Made by a program: the position numbers and the translations under genes
Notes under the pieces: model-generated
The model's database searches: none
What the model saw: the letters and a program-made list of their open reading frames with translations, nothing else
Told to the model about the DNA's origin: nothing
In this document: in pieces, positions 52,021 through 61,344 of the stretch
How the letters are laid out: every line of letters starts with the position of its first letter
How positions within the stretch are numbered: position 1 is the stretch's first letter
NCBI GenBank assembly: GCA_036476315.1
Contig: JAZGBI010000098.1
Location: 32,001 to 96,000, forward strand
From: Candidatus Neomarinimicrobiota bacterium
GTDB lineage: Bacteria > Fidelibacterota > Marinisomatia > Marinisomatales > S15-B10
Reading direction: 5' to 3'
DNA: 64,000 nt

Positions 52021-55000
52021 TGGAACGCGCTGTATCGAGACTGGCTGTTCTTCTGTCTGTCCTGGTTCTTACCCTGGGCGGCGCCAACCTCAAAGTTGTC
52101 CATATAGATGGCATCTTCGATCTTGACTACGATGACCTGGTAGAATTCCTCACTATTGAGGATGGCCAGGGGACAGGGGGCGTTGTCACACGAATAGGAT
52201 ACTACGAAATCGACGAACTCGGCTTTCCACAACTCCTCTGGAATATCGATGCTCCCCGGGACATTGACGGCTCCATTGTACATGTGCGTATGGCCGATAT
52301 GGATGGTAGCGGTACGCCCGAAATCGTTGTGGCCGCCAATGCACGAGGAGGAATAGACGGAGAGCTTGATCTGGCAACACTCTATCTTTTTGAATGGGAC
52401 CAGGGAGAGTTTCCAGAAGAGCCGACTCTGACCCTTTCCCTGGCCGACACCATCGCTCCCCAGGCTATTAACAACCTGGATCTTCTGGATCTTGAGGGCG
52501 ATGGGAGAGATGAGTTGGTGCTCTCTCTTCTCGGGACCGAGCCGACTCTTTCCATAATCGCTCTGTCTACGATCGATAACGTGAGGCAGCTCCATGAACG
52601 GTGGTCCTACGTTCCAGAAGGCTTCTCCTCAAGTGGAGGCAGGCTTTACGTAGGGTCTCTCGATTTCGACCGGAACGGACAGTACGACCTTTTTGCTCTC
52701 AGTCCTGAGCGGAATGTCCTACGGATCCAGTCGTTCCTGAATCAGGGGGGAATTTTGAAACCCGGCCCCGGACTTCTCCGCCGCGTGCCTGGCATGTCGG
52801 ACCTTCATTTCCGTTCTTTTGTGAAGCTCGATTGGAATCGTGACTCACGCGATGACCTCCTGATCCCCTTCCGGTCAGGTCACGTGGTCTCCCTTTCTTT
52901 CGTTGAAGGAAGAGTGGAAGTGAGTGAGCTGGGAATCGATGCCGGCCCTCTTTCTAACCTGACTCGGGCTGATTTTAATCAGGACGGTCTCCCTGATCTC
53001 CTTCTGGTCAGTCCCCAGCAGGGAGTCGTCACCCTCGCCTACGGCACTCCCGACGGTGGTGCCCCGCTACAGGAGTTTTTCTCCATCGCTGCCGGAGAGG
53101 AGGAGCCGGGGATCCAGATTTTCTGTGCGGTTCCTGAAATCGTCGACGGAATCTACTTGGGCACAGTCATAGCCGGCGGCTGGACGGGAGATGAGAGTGA
53201 GATCTTCTACTTTGAACTGGGGTCCGTTCCTGAGTATCCCGAAGAGGAAATACTCGTGGATACCTACATCCCGGAAGCCAGAGTCGAAGAAGCTGTAGAG
53301 GAGCTCCCTCGAGCCAGGCCCATGGAAGGAAAGCCTCTGCCTCCAGGCATTCTCCCCACGTACGTATTGCCCGTCAATCAGACGTTTGCCTACACGATCC
53401 CGGAAGATGAGGAGCGTGAGTTCTTCAGCTTTCGGTGGCTGGAGCCGCCAGCCAGGGGCATGTATTTCCACTATGATACGCGTTCCATCGAATGGGTCCC
53501 TGATGACCAGCAGCTCGGTGCCTATGAGCTTTCTTATCACCTTAGAATGAAGGTGGGCGAAACCATAGACATAATGACAGATGAGGATACGGTCGTTACC
53601 TATCAGGTGGTCCCAGAGCTTGCCTCCCTGGAATCAAGGTTCTGGATTTATGTCAATGACCCCCCAAAAATAACCTCCTTTCCTGAGGGGACAGAGTTTG
53701 TGGCAGGCAGCCGTTTTGCCTATAATGTGGTGGCCATCGATAAAAATGAGGATGTCCACCTGCGGTATACCCTCGAGAAAGCACCGGAGGGCATGAGCGT
53801 TGATGAAGACGGGTTTGTCTCGTGGCAAACTGATGCTTCTCATATCGACATCTATCCTGTTCGGATCGTCGTTTCAGACGGCTTCGATCGAGATGTTCAG
53901 ACGTTCAGGCTCTACTCAAGGGGTCAGGTCGTTATCACTTCTTACCCTGAAGAGGAAGCGGCCGCTGGCGAAAAGTACACGTATGAACTGAAGGTTACGA
54001 TTCCGGAGGACAAGCGAGAAGAACTCATCTTTGCCCTGCTCAAAGCTCCCTATGGCATGAGCGTGGACAACACCGGTCTTATCACATGGACTCCTCAAAG
54101 TACTCAGATAGACACTCAGCGCTTCGTCGTCTCGGCCAACCATGGAATTGCCGCTGACACTCAACGTGTTTCCGTCTATGTAAATCACTCTCCGGTTCTC
54201 GTGTCTGTCCCGGAGGCCATGACAAAAATCGCCATAGAAGATACTTTCAATTTCCAGCTCGTTGTGGAAGATCCGAATGAGTTCGACATTCTCCGCTACG
54301 AACCTGTCTCCCTGCCTCCAGGTATGAGGGTGGATCCCTCCACTGGCAGGATTCTGTGGGTGCCCGCGGAGGAAAATCTCGACTTCTCCACCGCCGTCGT
54401 CAACATTACGGATGGGCATGAAAACATTGAACTCTCTTTTGAACTGTTTGTGAATTCTCCCATTCACATTACCTCTGAGCCCACCACTCTAGCCACCGTG
54501 GGAAAGCCGTATAATTACAAGATCATTGCAGCCGACCTCAACAGAGGATCGCTCATGACATTCTCTCATGTGACCCCTGTCTACGACCTGGAAAACTCAC
54601 GGGTATACTCAGTCCAGATTGAGGACGATGTGTACAGGGAAAATATTCAACGGTATGTAGGTGAGTTCATGAACAAAAAATCGATCCTGGTGGAAATTCA
54701 AGAGAAAGGGCCTGATGGTGAAGAAACTGTCTCTCGAGTTAATCTCAGGAAACACGTCCAGAGTGTCTTTTATGAGGACGAGCGTCTTCTCGTGATAATC
54801 AGGGACATAGGCGGGCGCAAGGTGAAGATAAAGGATGTCCTCTGGGAATTTTTCGAGGGAAATAAGGGAAAACCGCCCAAGGTTCTTGTTGAGCGGGCCC
54901 CGTTTGTCCACTATGCCCTGCTCGATTTTCCCGATGGAATGTTTGTGGATGAACTCACAGGTGCCATATCGTGGACACCCTCGCTGAAGCAGTACGACAC

Positions 55001-55694
55001 CCATACCGTCACATTTATGGTCTCTGACGGCTACACCCGCGATGAACAGTCATTCGACCTTTACGTGAACCACCCCCCAACCATCATTTCGACGGCACCC
55101 AGGACAGCTCGCGTCGATCAGTTATACAAGTACAAAGTCGTGGTGGAAGACAAGAATTCCGATAAGCAACTCACCTATAGATTATTGAAAGCACCCAAGG
55201 GAATGCAGATTGGCCGGGATGGGCGGATCACCTGGATGCCCAAGCCTTCCCAGATAAACAGTCGCCTCTTTGGCGTGGGTGTCTCGGATGGGTACGAGGA
55301 GGACCTGCAGGAGACGAACCTCTTCGTCAATATCGCACCTCAGGTCATCTCAGAACCAAAACCGGTCGCTCTTACAAATTTTGAATACCGCTACCGTATG
55401 GCTACGGAAGACTTGAACGGCGATCAGGTTAGACTGAGGGCCATCAAGACACCAAAATACGCAAAGTTTGACGAACAAACGGGTATGTTCCGCTGGAAGC
55501 CACGGATGAATCAGAGAGGCGTCAACAATATTGTCCTATCCGCCGTCGACGAACGTGGCCTCGCCACCTCGCATGAATTCCAGATTCATGTCTTCGAAGA
55601 TCCGAGCGCCCAGCAATTCGTTTCTACAAGCTGGCCCCTTCTCCTGGCCTTCGTGGGTACCATGTTCACCGTGGGTATGTCAGCCCTCCGGTAG
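52020..55694 (+). CDS. Large surface protein with FG-GAP-like region and repeated putative Ig domains
   Basis: 1224 residues. After a signal peptide (LAVLLSVLVLTLGGA), residues 25-400 repeat the plan of the upstream paralogue (DLDYDDLVEF, ADMDGSGTPEI). From about residue 450 there are seven He-PIG-like units, recognised by PxGM-x-VD near 476, 589, 676, 766, 970, 1058 and 1144, each followed by W-x-P. Spacing is about 88 residues except for a 204-residue gap between units 4 and 5, where a charged insert sits (about 840-960). The chain ends with a membrane helix (WPLLLAFVGTMFTVGMSAL). A long fibrous surface protein anchored at its C-terminus is likely. Confidence 0.8.
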   Translation: MERAVSRLAVLLSVLVLTLGGANLKVVHIDGIFDLDYDDLVEFLTIEDGQGTGGVVTRIGYYEIDELGFPQLLWNIDAPRDIDGSIVHVRMADMDGSGTPEIVVAANARGGIDGELDLATLYLFEWDQGEFPEEPTLTLSLADTIAPQAINNLDLLDLEGDGRDELVLSLLGTEPTLSIIALSTIDNVRQLHERWSYVPEGFSSSGGRLYVGSLDFDRNGQYDLFALSPERNVLRIQSFLNQGGILKPGPGLLRRVPGMSDLHFRSFVKLDWNRDSRDDLLIPFRSGHVVSLSFVEGRVEVSELGIDAGPLSNLTRADFNQDGLPDLLLVSPQQGVVTLAYGTPDGGAPLQEFFSIAAGEEEPGIQIFCAVPEIVDGIYLGTVIAGGWTGDESEIFYFELGSVPEYPEEEILVDTYIPEARVEEAVEELPRARPMEGKPLPPGILPTYVLPVNQTFAYTIPEDEEREFFSFRWLEPPARGMYFHYDTRSIEWVPDDQQLGAYELSYHLRMKVGETIDIMTDEDTVVTYQVVPELASLESRFWIYVNDPPKITSFPEGTEFVAGSRFAYNVVAIDKNEDVHLRYTLEKAPEGMSVDEDGFVSWQTDASHIDIYPVRIVVSDGFDRDVQTFRLYSRGQVVITSYPEEEAAAGEKYTYELKVTIPEDKREELIFALLKAPYGMSVDNTGLITWTPQSTQIDTQRFVVSANHGIAADTQRVSVYVNHSPVLVSVPEAMTKIAIEDTFNFQLVVEDPNEFDILRYEPVSLPPGMRVDPSTGRILWVPAEENLDFSTAVVNITDGHENIELSFELFVNSPIHITSEPTTLATVGKPYNYKIIAADLNRGSLMTFSHVTPVYDLENSRVYSVQIEDDVYRENIQRYVGEFMNKKSILVEIQEKGPDGEETVSRVNLRKHVQSVFYEDERLLVIIRDIGGRKVKIKDVLWEFFEGNKGKPPKVLVERAPFVHYALLDFPDGMFVDELTGAISWTPSLKQYDTHTVTFMVSDGYTRDEQSFDLYVNHPPTIISTAPRTARVDQLYKYKVVVEDKNSDKQLTYRLLKAPKGMQIGRDGRITWMPKPSQINSRLFGVGVSDGYEEDLQETNLFVNIAPQVISEPKPVALTNFEYRYRMATEDLNGDQVRLRAIKTPKYAKFDEQTGMFRWKPRMNQRGVNNIVLSAVDERGLATSHEFQIHVFEDPSAQQFVSTSWPLLLAFVGTMFTVGMSALR

Positions 55695-55721
55695 ATAACT
55701 CCCCTGCATGAGATACGTACT

Positions 55722-56810
55722 TTAGGGTTTGGGTCCGGTCGCCCCTCCTCTCCCTCTTCCTTGAAGCCGGAGTTCCTGCTCTATATGAGTCAGAAGTGCT
55801 TTCTCCCCCTCTGGCGACGGGACGAAACTTATCTGTAACGCATAAAGCCGGACGTCTCGTGCCACCCATTTGACCACCTTGAAGATGTCCTTTTCTGTTG
55901 TGACGAGCAGGTCAACGCCCTCCTTTTCTCCCGTGTCCGTCAAGTTTTCCAGGTCCCGTCTCGTATAAACGTGATGATCCGCGAACGCTTTGAAATGGAC
56001 AATCTGAGCTCCCGCTCGTTGTAACAGGTGCCGGAACGAATCGGGATCTCCTATTCCACAAAATGCGACCGTCTTTTTCCCCTTCAACGCGTCCAGGGGA
56101 ACTGTCTGACCGTTTGCACTCCGAAGAAAAGGGTCCGGCTCAACCCGGCAGGCAAACGTGGGAACTTTAGTCTGAAGGACCTTGCTGTGGAGGGTGGGGT
56201 GAGGCGGCTTCAGGTTTGCTTTGGTCCAGAAAATGAGATCGGCACGGCGGAGGTGATTCCAGGGCTCGCGGAGTTTCCCATAGGGAAGGAGTTTGTAGGT
56301 CTCGAGAGGATCGTTGCTGTTCAGAAGAACAATGTCGATGTCCCGGTCCAGGGAACGATGCTGAAACGCGTCGTCAAGGACAATGACGTCCGGGTTGAAC
56401 CGTTCTATAGCAAACACGGCGCCCCGGTAACGGACTTCATCCACCACTATGGGAACCCCGGAAAGGACATTTGCCATGAAGTAGGGCTCATCCCCTGCTT
56501 CCTGCCAGGATAACATGACCTTTTTCCCATCAGATACGAGTCCTGTTCCCGACGTTTTCCGTCGATAGCCCCGGCTGACAATCACCGGTGCCACTCCTTG
56601 CAGCTGCAGTTTTTCTGCGAGATAAATGACCATCGAGGTCTTCCCCGTTCCACCTACTGAAAGATTTCCCACACTGATCACAGGAACGGGGAGGCGCCGG
56701 GTAACAAAGAAGCCGATGCTGTAGAAAAGATTTCGCCAGAAAATCGTCCCCCAGTAGAATAGCGCCAAGGGAAGCAGAAGGTATCTAAGTTTTGTCGATA
56801 ACCGCGGCAT
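55722..56810 (-). CDS. lpxK: Tetraacyldisaccharide 4'-kinase
   Basis: 362 residues: an N-terminal membrane helix, then VISVGNLSVGGTGKTSMV with the P-loop, SRGYRRKTSG, and LDDAFQHRSLDRDIDIVLL, the LpxK signature. The C-terminal half includes FCGIGDPDSFRHLLQRAG. It adds the 4'-phosphate to the lipid A precursor at the inner membrane, so the cell makes lipid A. Overlaps the acyltransferase gene by 26 bases. Confidence 0.93.
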   Translation of the reverse strand: MPRLSTKLRYLLLPLALFYWGTIFWRNLFYSIGFFVTRRLPVPVISVGNLSVGGTGKTSMVIYLAEKLQLQGVAPVIVSRGYRRKTSGTGLVSDGKKVMLSWQEAGDEPYFMANVLSGVPIVVDEVRYRGAVFAIERFNPDVIVLDDAFQHRSLDRDIDIVLLNSNDPLETYKLLPYGKLREPWNHLRRADLIFWTKANLKPPHPTLHSKVLQTKVPTFACRVEPDPFLRSANGQTVPLDALKGKKTVAFCGIGDPDSFRHLLQRAGAQIVHFKAFADHHVYTRRDLENLTDTGEKEGVDLLVTTEKDIFKVVKWVARDVRLYALQISFVPSPEGEKALLTHIEQELRLQGRGRGGATGPKP

Positions 56811-57447
56811 CCACTGCCTCTTGAATACGATTGAGTTCCTTCTCCAGCCGATGGCTGTTGGCGCGAAAGCTGCTCTTCCGATTCATCTCGATGGGCTTAC
56901 CAAACACCATGCATGTCTTGCCCCACGGCTTGGGTACGATAAACGTGTCCCAGTTCCTGATTTCCCACCTTCGACTCGCCTGCCCTGATACGGGAATAAC
57001 AACGGCTCCAGTCAACATTGCCGCCCTCACCGCGCCCGGTTTTACCCGGTGTTGCGGGCCTTTCGGCCCGTCCGGTGTTATTGCAGCCAGACTTCCACCT
57101 TTCGACAATGTGTCAATCAATTCCTGATAAGCTCCCCGTCCCCCCTCGGTAGTCGATCCGCGAATCATTTTCCATCCCATCCTGTCTCCGATCCTGGAAA
57201 TGACTTCAGCGTCTGCGTGCAGCCCCGCCATCGCCCGCCCACCACGGCCCCGTAAGAAATAGAAAGGAAACAGTAATCTCCCGTGCCAGCAACAAAGCAG
57301 CACTGACCGGCCGGCCGCCAGGGCGTCCGTCAAGATCGCTCCGTTCAAAACGAGATGTTTGTTCAGGGAAAACAGAAGATGTATCGTGGGCGTTCCCAGA
57401 GTTACACCAACGTGAAACAGCAGTCGTTTCAGCCTCTCCGGTTTCAT
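56785..57447 (-). CDS. DUF374 lysophospholipid acyltransferase-family protein
   Basis: 220 residues. LLCCWHGRLLFPFYF carries the His of the acyltransferase HX4D-like motif, and SLAAITPDGPKGPQHRVKPG is the DUF374 signature. The family is related to LpxL-type late acyltransferases and sits in lipid A operons of diverse diderms, where it may add an acyl chain or a Kdo-related step. Genes on both sides (lpxB, lpxK) support a lipid A role. Four-base overlap with lpxB. Confidence 0.85.
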   Translation of the reverse strand: MKPERLKRLLFHVGVTLGTPTIHLLFSLNKHLVLNGAILTDALAAGRSVLLCCWHGRLLFPFYFLRGRGGRAMAGLHADAEVISRIGDRMGWKMIRGSTTEGGRGAYQELIDTLSKGGSLAAITPDGPKGPQHRVKPGAVRAAMLTGAVVIPVSGQASRRWEIRNWDTFIVPKPWGKTCMVFGKPIEMNRKSSFRANSHRLEKELNRIQEAVDAAVIDKT

Positions 57448-58562
57448 TCCAGACCCATCAGTCTTTCACTGATCAGCCGGGCGGCCGTCTTGGCCGCCCC
57501 GGGACCCCCGAGTCTTTCTTTGACTTCTCGAAGGCCCGCCAGGATTTTCTCCCTCTCTGGTGGGGATTCTACCATTGTTGCCATTCTGTCAGCGATGAGA
57601 CGAGGGCTGGCTTGGTCCTGCAATAATTCTGGAAGGATTTCCCTGCCAGCAACCAGGTTCGTGAGGGAGACAAACGGAACCTTTGTAACAGCTCGGGCCA
57701 CCAGCCAGGTTGGACCGGATAACTTGTATACGACTACCGATGGGGTCCCGTACAGAGCCGCCTCCAATGTCGCTGTGCCAGAGGCAATCACCCCAATATG
57801 GGCATGTCGCAGGGCCAGATGAGGTGTTTCCTCTACCACAACCGCGCCGGAAAGTTCATGGGAACTGAGCTCAACTCCGGGCGCCTTCCCAATGACGGCT
57901 TGAACGTCAAGGCCCCGTTTCTTCAGTAGTCCCATGGCCCCGGTCATTACAGGCAGGAGCCTGTCAACCTCCTGCTGTCGACTCCCGGGGAAAAGCGCTA
58001 CCAGTGTTCGTCGAGAGTCCAGGCCGTAGGCTCCAATGAACTCCTCACGGCCCATCTCTGCTTCACGGTGATCCATTAGGGGGTGACCCACATAATTGGC
58101 CTCTATGCCACGCCGATGATACCACTCCTCTTCGAACGGGAGAATGCAGAGGGCCTGGTCCACACAATTCTTCATCGCCTCAACACGTTTTTCCCTCCAT
58201 GCCCAAAGTTGAGGACAGATGTAATACGTCACCGGAACGCCCCACCGTTTCAACCTGCTCGCAAGCCGAAGATTGAATCCTGGATAGTCGATAAGGATTG
58301 CCCTCGGCGGCCTTTTCTCTCGCACTGCATTGGTCACCCTTTTGAAGGTCTGTCTCAGGCGGGGATATTTACGGAGGGCTTCCGTGAATCCCACCACCGC
58401 AACACTGTTCACATGTTCCAGGAGATTGACTCCGGCTTCCTCCATCTCATCTCCGCCTATGCCGAAGAATTCCACCCGGGGATTCAGTCGTCCCAGTTCT
58501 CGGAGGAGCGACGCCCCGTGAAGATCTCCGGACGTTTCGCCCGCAACCACAAGAATTTTCAA
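57444..58562 (-). CDS. lpxB: Lipid-A-disaccharide synthase
   Basis: About 372 residues from a TTG at 58562, nine bases after GAAGGA; the longer frame to 58706 would run into the upstream gene. KILVVAGETSGDLHGASLL is the LpxB start, followed by FFGIGGDEMEEAGV, YICPQLWAWREKRVEAM and LFPGSRQQEVDRLLPVM. It joins UDP-2,3-diacylglucosamine to lipid X to form the lipid A disaccharide. The overlap of its TGA with the next ATG and the 14-base gap to the methyltransferase gene show one operon. Confidence 0.93.
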   Translation of the reverse strand: MKILVVAGETSGDLHGASLLRELGRLNPRVEFFGIGGDEMEEAGVNLLEHVNSVAVVGFTEALRKYPRLRQTFKRVTNAVREKRPPRAILIDYPGFNLRLASRLKRWGVPVTYYICPQLWAWREKRVEAMKNCVDQALCILPFEEEWYHRRGIEANYVGHPLMDHREAEMGREEFIGAYGLDSRRTLVALFPGSRQQEVDRLLPVMTGAMGLLKKRGLDVQAVIGKAPGVELSSHELSGAVVVEETPHLALRHAHIGVIASGTATLEAALYGTPSVVVYKLSGPTWLVARAVTKVPFVSLTNLVAGREILPELLQDQASPRLIADRMATMVESPPEREKILAGLREVKERLGGPGAAKTAARLISERLMGLE

Positions 58563-58576
58563 GGTGTCTTGGTCCT

Positions 58577-59158
58577 TCAAGGAACCAGTTGAACCCTGAT
58601 TGCCAGAACAACCAGAAAGATAGCTATCGTCTGCAGGGTCCGTTTCTCCCTCTTTACGGCTTGAGACCACGATGCCGGGCTCACCTTTTTCCCGGCGCCG
58701 CGCCACCGCTTCAAGCCGGGAATGATTCGGGGAACAGATTTGATGTATTCGTCATACTCATCGCCGAAGAGACGCCCCAACGTTTCCTCCTCCAGCGATA
58801 TTATGAGTCCGTATTGAACGACAAAAAAAAGGAGTGTGACCACGAGCATAACCCAGACCTGCTTTCCGCCGGCTAACAAAACTGATCCTGAATAAATCAT
58901 TATGTTGCCCAGATAGATGGGATTTCTCACGCGTGCAAACGGTCCTGTGGTGCACAGTAGCTTCGCCCCCACTTTTCGTGTCCTAATTCTGCCCCCAGCG
59001 TAGCGAACCGATGCGAGTCTCACCCATTCTCCCAGAAGTATGAGGGGAATTCCGGGAAGCCAGAAATTCTTTTCCATGCCCGCGAAATAGAGAATCACAA
59101 GAGCGAGGGGAATTGGGGTATAGCTACGTTTTCGGAAAAGGAAATCCCGAAGGTCCAT
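58577..59158 (-). CDS. Isoprenylcysteine carboxyl methyltransferase-like membrane protein
   Basis: 193 residues with about four membrane helices. GPFARVRNPIYLGNIMIYSG and LEEETLGRLFGDEYDEYIKSV are the SAM-binding region motifs of the ICMT/phospholipid methyltransferase family. The bacterial members methylate small lipophilic or phospholipid substrates or are of unknown role. It lies inside the lipid A operon, suggesting a lipid substrate. An additional C-terminal helix (TLQTIAIFLVVLAIRVQLV) is present. Confidence 0.8.
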   Translation of the reverse strand: MDLRDFLFRKRSYTPIPLALVILYFAGMEKNFWLPGIPLILLGEWVRLASVRYAGGRIRTRKVGAKLLCTTGPFARVRNPIYLGNIMIYSGSVLLAGGKQVWVMLVVTLLFFVVQYGLIISLEEETLGRLFGDEYDEYIKSVPRIIPGLKRWRGAGKKVSPASWSQAVKREKRTLQTIAIFLVVLAIRVQLVP

Positions 59159-59169
59159 ATTCGGGCAGG

Positions 59170-60165
59170 CTAGTGAATGTCTTGCTCTATTTGCTCTTGC
59201 ACTAAAATCGCGATTCGCAAGGCTTCCCGGCCCTCTTCACCGGAGACGATAGGTCTGCTATCTCCTTGAACTGACTCTACGAAGTTTTCCAGTTCGAATC
59301 TCAACGCGTTGATGTTTCTCACCTCCGGTTTCTCGTACACGATTTGTCTGTGGGATCCGTCCTGATCGAGGGGGGCCGTTACTACCGCACTTGGATCTTT
59401 GTCCTGGCCGTCGAGAATTCGGTAAACCTCGGTCAGGCCTAACAAGAAATCAATGGTGACATACATTTCCTGCTGGAATATTCTCAGCTTGCGTACCGAG
59501 GTTTTCGCAATCCGGCTGGATGTGATGTTGGCCACGCAGCCATTCTCAAACCGAAGCCTGGCATTCGCCACATCGACCGATTTCGTCATGATGGACACAC
59601 CCGATGCATGAACCGATTTCACCGGTGATTTCACCAAGGACATAATAACATCGAGGTCATGGATCATCAGGTCAAGTACAACAGGGACATCCGTTCCCCT
59701 TACTGAATAGGAGGCTAACCGATGGGACTCAATGTATTTGGGCTGAACAGGAATCTCATCAAGCGCAAGAAGGGCGGGATTCAACCGTTCAATATGCCCC
59801 ACCTGGATCAGTACAGATTTCCTCTTCGCAAGCGCGAGCAGCCTGTCCGCCTCCGATACCGTTTCACACATGGGTTTCTCCAAAAAGACATGTCTCCCCC
59901 CCTCAATACAAGCCTCCGCCACCGGAAAGTGATCACCGGTTGGGACCACCACCAGTACGGCTTCCGACGCGTCAATGAGCTCCTTGAGAGAAGAAAAGGG
60001 GTGCGCACCGGAAGTCGCCGCCATCAGCCTTGATCGTTCGGAATCGATGTCGTGAAATCCGACACATTCCGCGTGGGGAATCTGAAGGAGATGGTGGAGA
60101 TGCTGCTTGCCTAGATGGCCCACTCCTACGACTCCGACCCTCGTCCTCTTGGAGTGATCTGTCAT
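59170..60165 (-). CDS. Gfo/Idh/MocA-family oxidoreductase in the lipid A operon
   Basis: 331 residues: N-terminal Rossmann fold (VGVVGVGHLGKQHLHHLL) and the family motif EKPMCETVSEADRLL with the catalytic Lys in EKP. The C-terminal alpha/beta domain has the usual long sheet. In diderm lipid A operons a Gfo/Idh enzyme such as GnnA can oxidise a UDP-sugar on the way to 3-amino-lipid A, but no GnnB transaminase is seen here, so this is only a possibility. First gene of the operon running to lpxK. Confidence 0.85.
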   Translation of the reverse strand: MTDHSKRTRVGVVGVGHLGKQHLHHLLQIPHAECVGFHDIDSERSRLMAATSGAHPFSSLKELIDASEAVLVVVPTGDHFPVAEACIEGGRHVFLEKPMCETVSEADRLLALAKRKSVLIQVGHIERLNPALLALDEIPVQPKYIESHRLASYSVRGTDVPVVLDLMIHDLDVIMSLVKSPVKSVHASGVSIMTKSVDVANARLRFENGCVANITSSRIAKTSVRKLRIFQQEMYVTIDFLLGLTEVYRILDGQDKDPSAVVTAPLDQDGSHRQIVYEKPEVRNINALRFELENFVESVQGDSRPIVSGEEGREALRIAILVQEQIEQDIH

Positions 60166-60333
60166 GGGTGATTTTAACGGTTCTGGAGCAATATAGAAAT
60201 TCCACGCAAATTATGGAATCTCCCTTTTAGGCCCCGGTGATAATTTAGACTTGCTTTTCATGCAGAGAATAGGGAATTTTTCCTCAACAGGTTCTGGCCT
60301 TACGTCAGTACCTTACGCAAAATTGGGGATTCT

Positions 60334-60912
60334 GTGGTAAGTCAAGAGATCAAAGCTCTATTCGGCTACATGATTCTTCTGGGTGCTGTGATCGGATTTG
60401 CTGTTGCATTTGCCTCGTCCAGCTACTTCCTTGCTGTCCTGTTCATTATCGGCGGACTCCTCACCTGGATGGTCTATCTGAACATCGCCCGGGTAAGAAT
60501 GGACCGCCCCACGGGCGCCATTCTTATCATTTTCGGGGTACTTCTGGCGTCCGCCATTTTCATGGCCTTTGGCATTGAGCAGGATATGTGGGGGGGCTTC
60601 CGCCTGAAGGCGGAGGGAGCCCTTCTGTCACTTATTATTCTCTTTTTTGCCGTGATGCCCGGACTCGTATTCTACTACTTTCATAAGCCCGTCACCCCCC
60701 AGACTGCTGTCCCGGACCGGATGCCCACCGAAAAATCCCCCCTCCTCGAGACAACCAGACCCCCTGAGCCTCCACCCCCGACAGGCGAGATGTATGACTA
60801 TGGCTATCCGGAATGGACAGAAGAAGATTATGAATACTACGATCCGGAAGCGTGGGCTGCCTACTATGAGGGGGAAGAATATGAAGAGGAGGAAGAAGAA
60901 GAAGACGATTAA
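60334..60912 (+). CDS. Four-helix membrane protein with acidic tyrosine-rich tail
   Basis: 192 residues from a GTG at 60334. There are four hydrophobic helices (residues 8-28, 30-50, 62-82, 92-112), then a Pro-rich linker (RPPEPPPPTGE) and a strongly acidic, Tyr-rich tail (YEYYDPEAWAAYYEGEEYEE) ending in a run of Glu and Asp. Such tails can bind cations or basic partners. No family recognised. A stem-loop with a T-rich tract follows the stop. Confidence 0.6.
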   Translation: MVSQEIKALFGYMILLGAVIGFAVAFASSSYFLAVLFIIGGLLTWMVYLNIARVRMDRPTGAILIIFGVLLASAIFMAFGIEQDMWGGFRLKAEGALLSLIILFFAVMPGLVFYYFHKPVTPQTAVPDRMPTEKSPLLETTRPPEPPPPTGEMYDYGYPEWTEEDYEYYDPEAWAAYYEGEEYEEEEEEEDD

Positions 60913-60955
60913 GGGCTCACATTTGACAAAGTTGCCTCATGAGTGAAGGGTGAGC

Positions 60956-60975
60956 GGGCTTCGCCCTTTTCTAAT
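60956..60975 (+). terminator. Putative intrinsic terminator of the 60334 gene
   Basis: GGGC, a three-base TTC loop and GCCC are followed by TTTTCTAATTTTT. The stem is only four pairs, extended loosely by flanking bases, so it is a weak but plausible terminator 44 bases after the stop. Confidence 0.35.
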
Positions 60976-61204
60976 TTTTGGCAAGAGTACTTTCACGTCA
61001 CATCATCTTACCCAACGCCTCATTGATAGCATACTGAAGATTTCGGACCGCAACGTTACTCTGATGAGCCCTTGGCATTCTCCCATGGAGGTGGAAATTC
61101 ATAGCCAGGTGATTAAGGAGGAAAAGCCCCACATATACGTCCGAGCCAAGTCAATTCGAAGACTTTTCTGTAAGTTGCATAGTGACAAGATGAAGTCCAG
61201 GGCG

Positions 61205-61216
61205 ACCTGTCAGGTT
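61205..61216. repeat. REP-type half element upstream of the RAYT gene
   Basis: ACCTGTCAGGTT, the core of the REP palindromes below, as a single copy. Confidence 0.5.
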
Positions 61217-61274
61217 GGCTAGTCTTGAGGTACAGATCGACATGCGGGCCGCCGATCTATGGGGGCTTACGGAA

Positions 61275-61313
61275 ATCACAACCTGACAGGTTGTGATTAC
61301 AACCTGTCAGGTT
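61275..61313. repeat. REP palindrome upstream of the RAYT gene
   Basis: AACCTGACAGGTTGT (61280-61294) and ACAACCTGTCAGGTT (61299-61313) are perfect inverted repeats with a four-base loop; 61275-61297 is in addition nearly palindromic by itself. It lies 31 bases before the transposase ATG, the place where REP elements recognised by RAYT proteins are usually found. Confidence 0.75.
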
Positions 61314-61344
61314 ATTTGATCAATTCAACAGACTGGCGACAACC

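Larger units (their letters stand above)
60913..61344. other. Gene-poor region with terminator and REP elements before the transposase
   Basis: 432 bases. The left edge holds a terminator-like hairpin, the right edge two REP-type sequences. A frame from 60950 to 61222 has some protein-like content (SPMEVEIHSQVIKEEKPHIY) but starts inside the hairpin and lacks a ribosome binding site; it could be a fragment of a lost gene. No other gene is supportable. Confidence 0.4.

Noticed and set aside
60950-61222. 90-codon frame upstream of the RAYT gene
   Set aside because: The start lies inside a terminator-like hairpin; only part of it looks protein-like, so at most a gene fragment.
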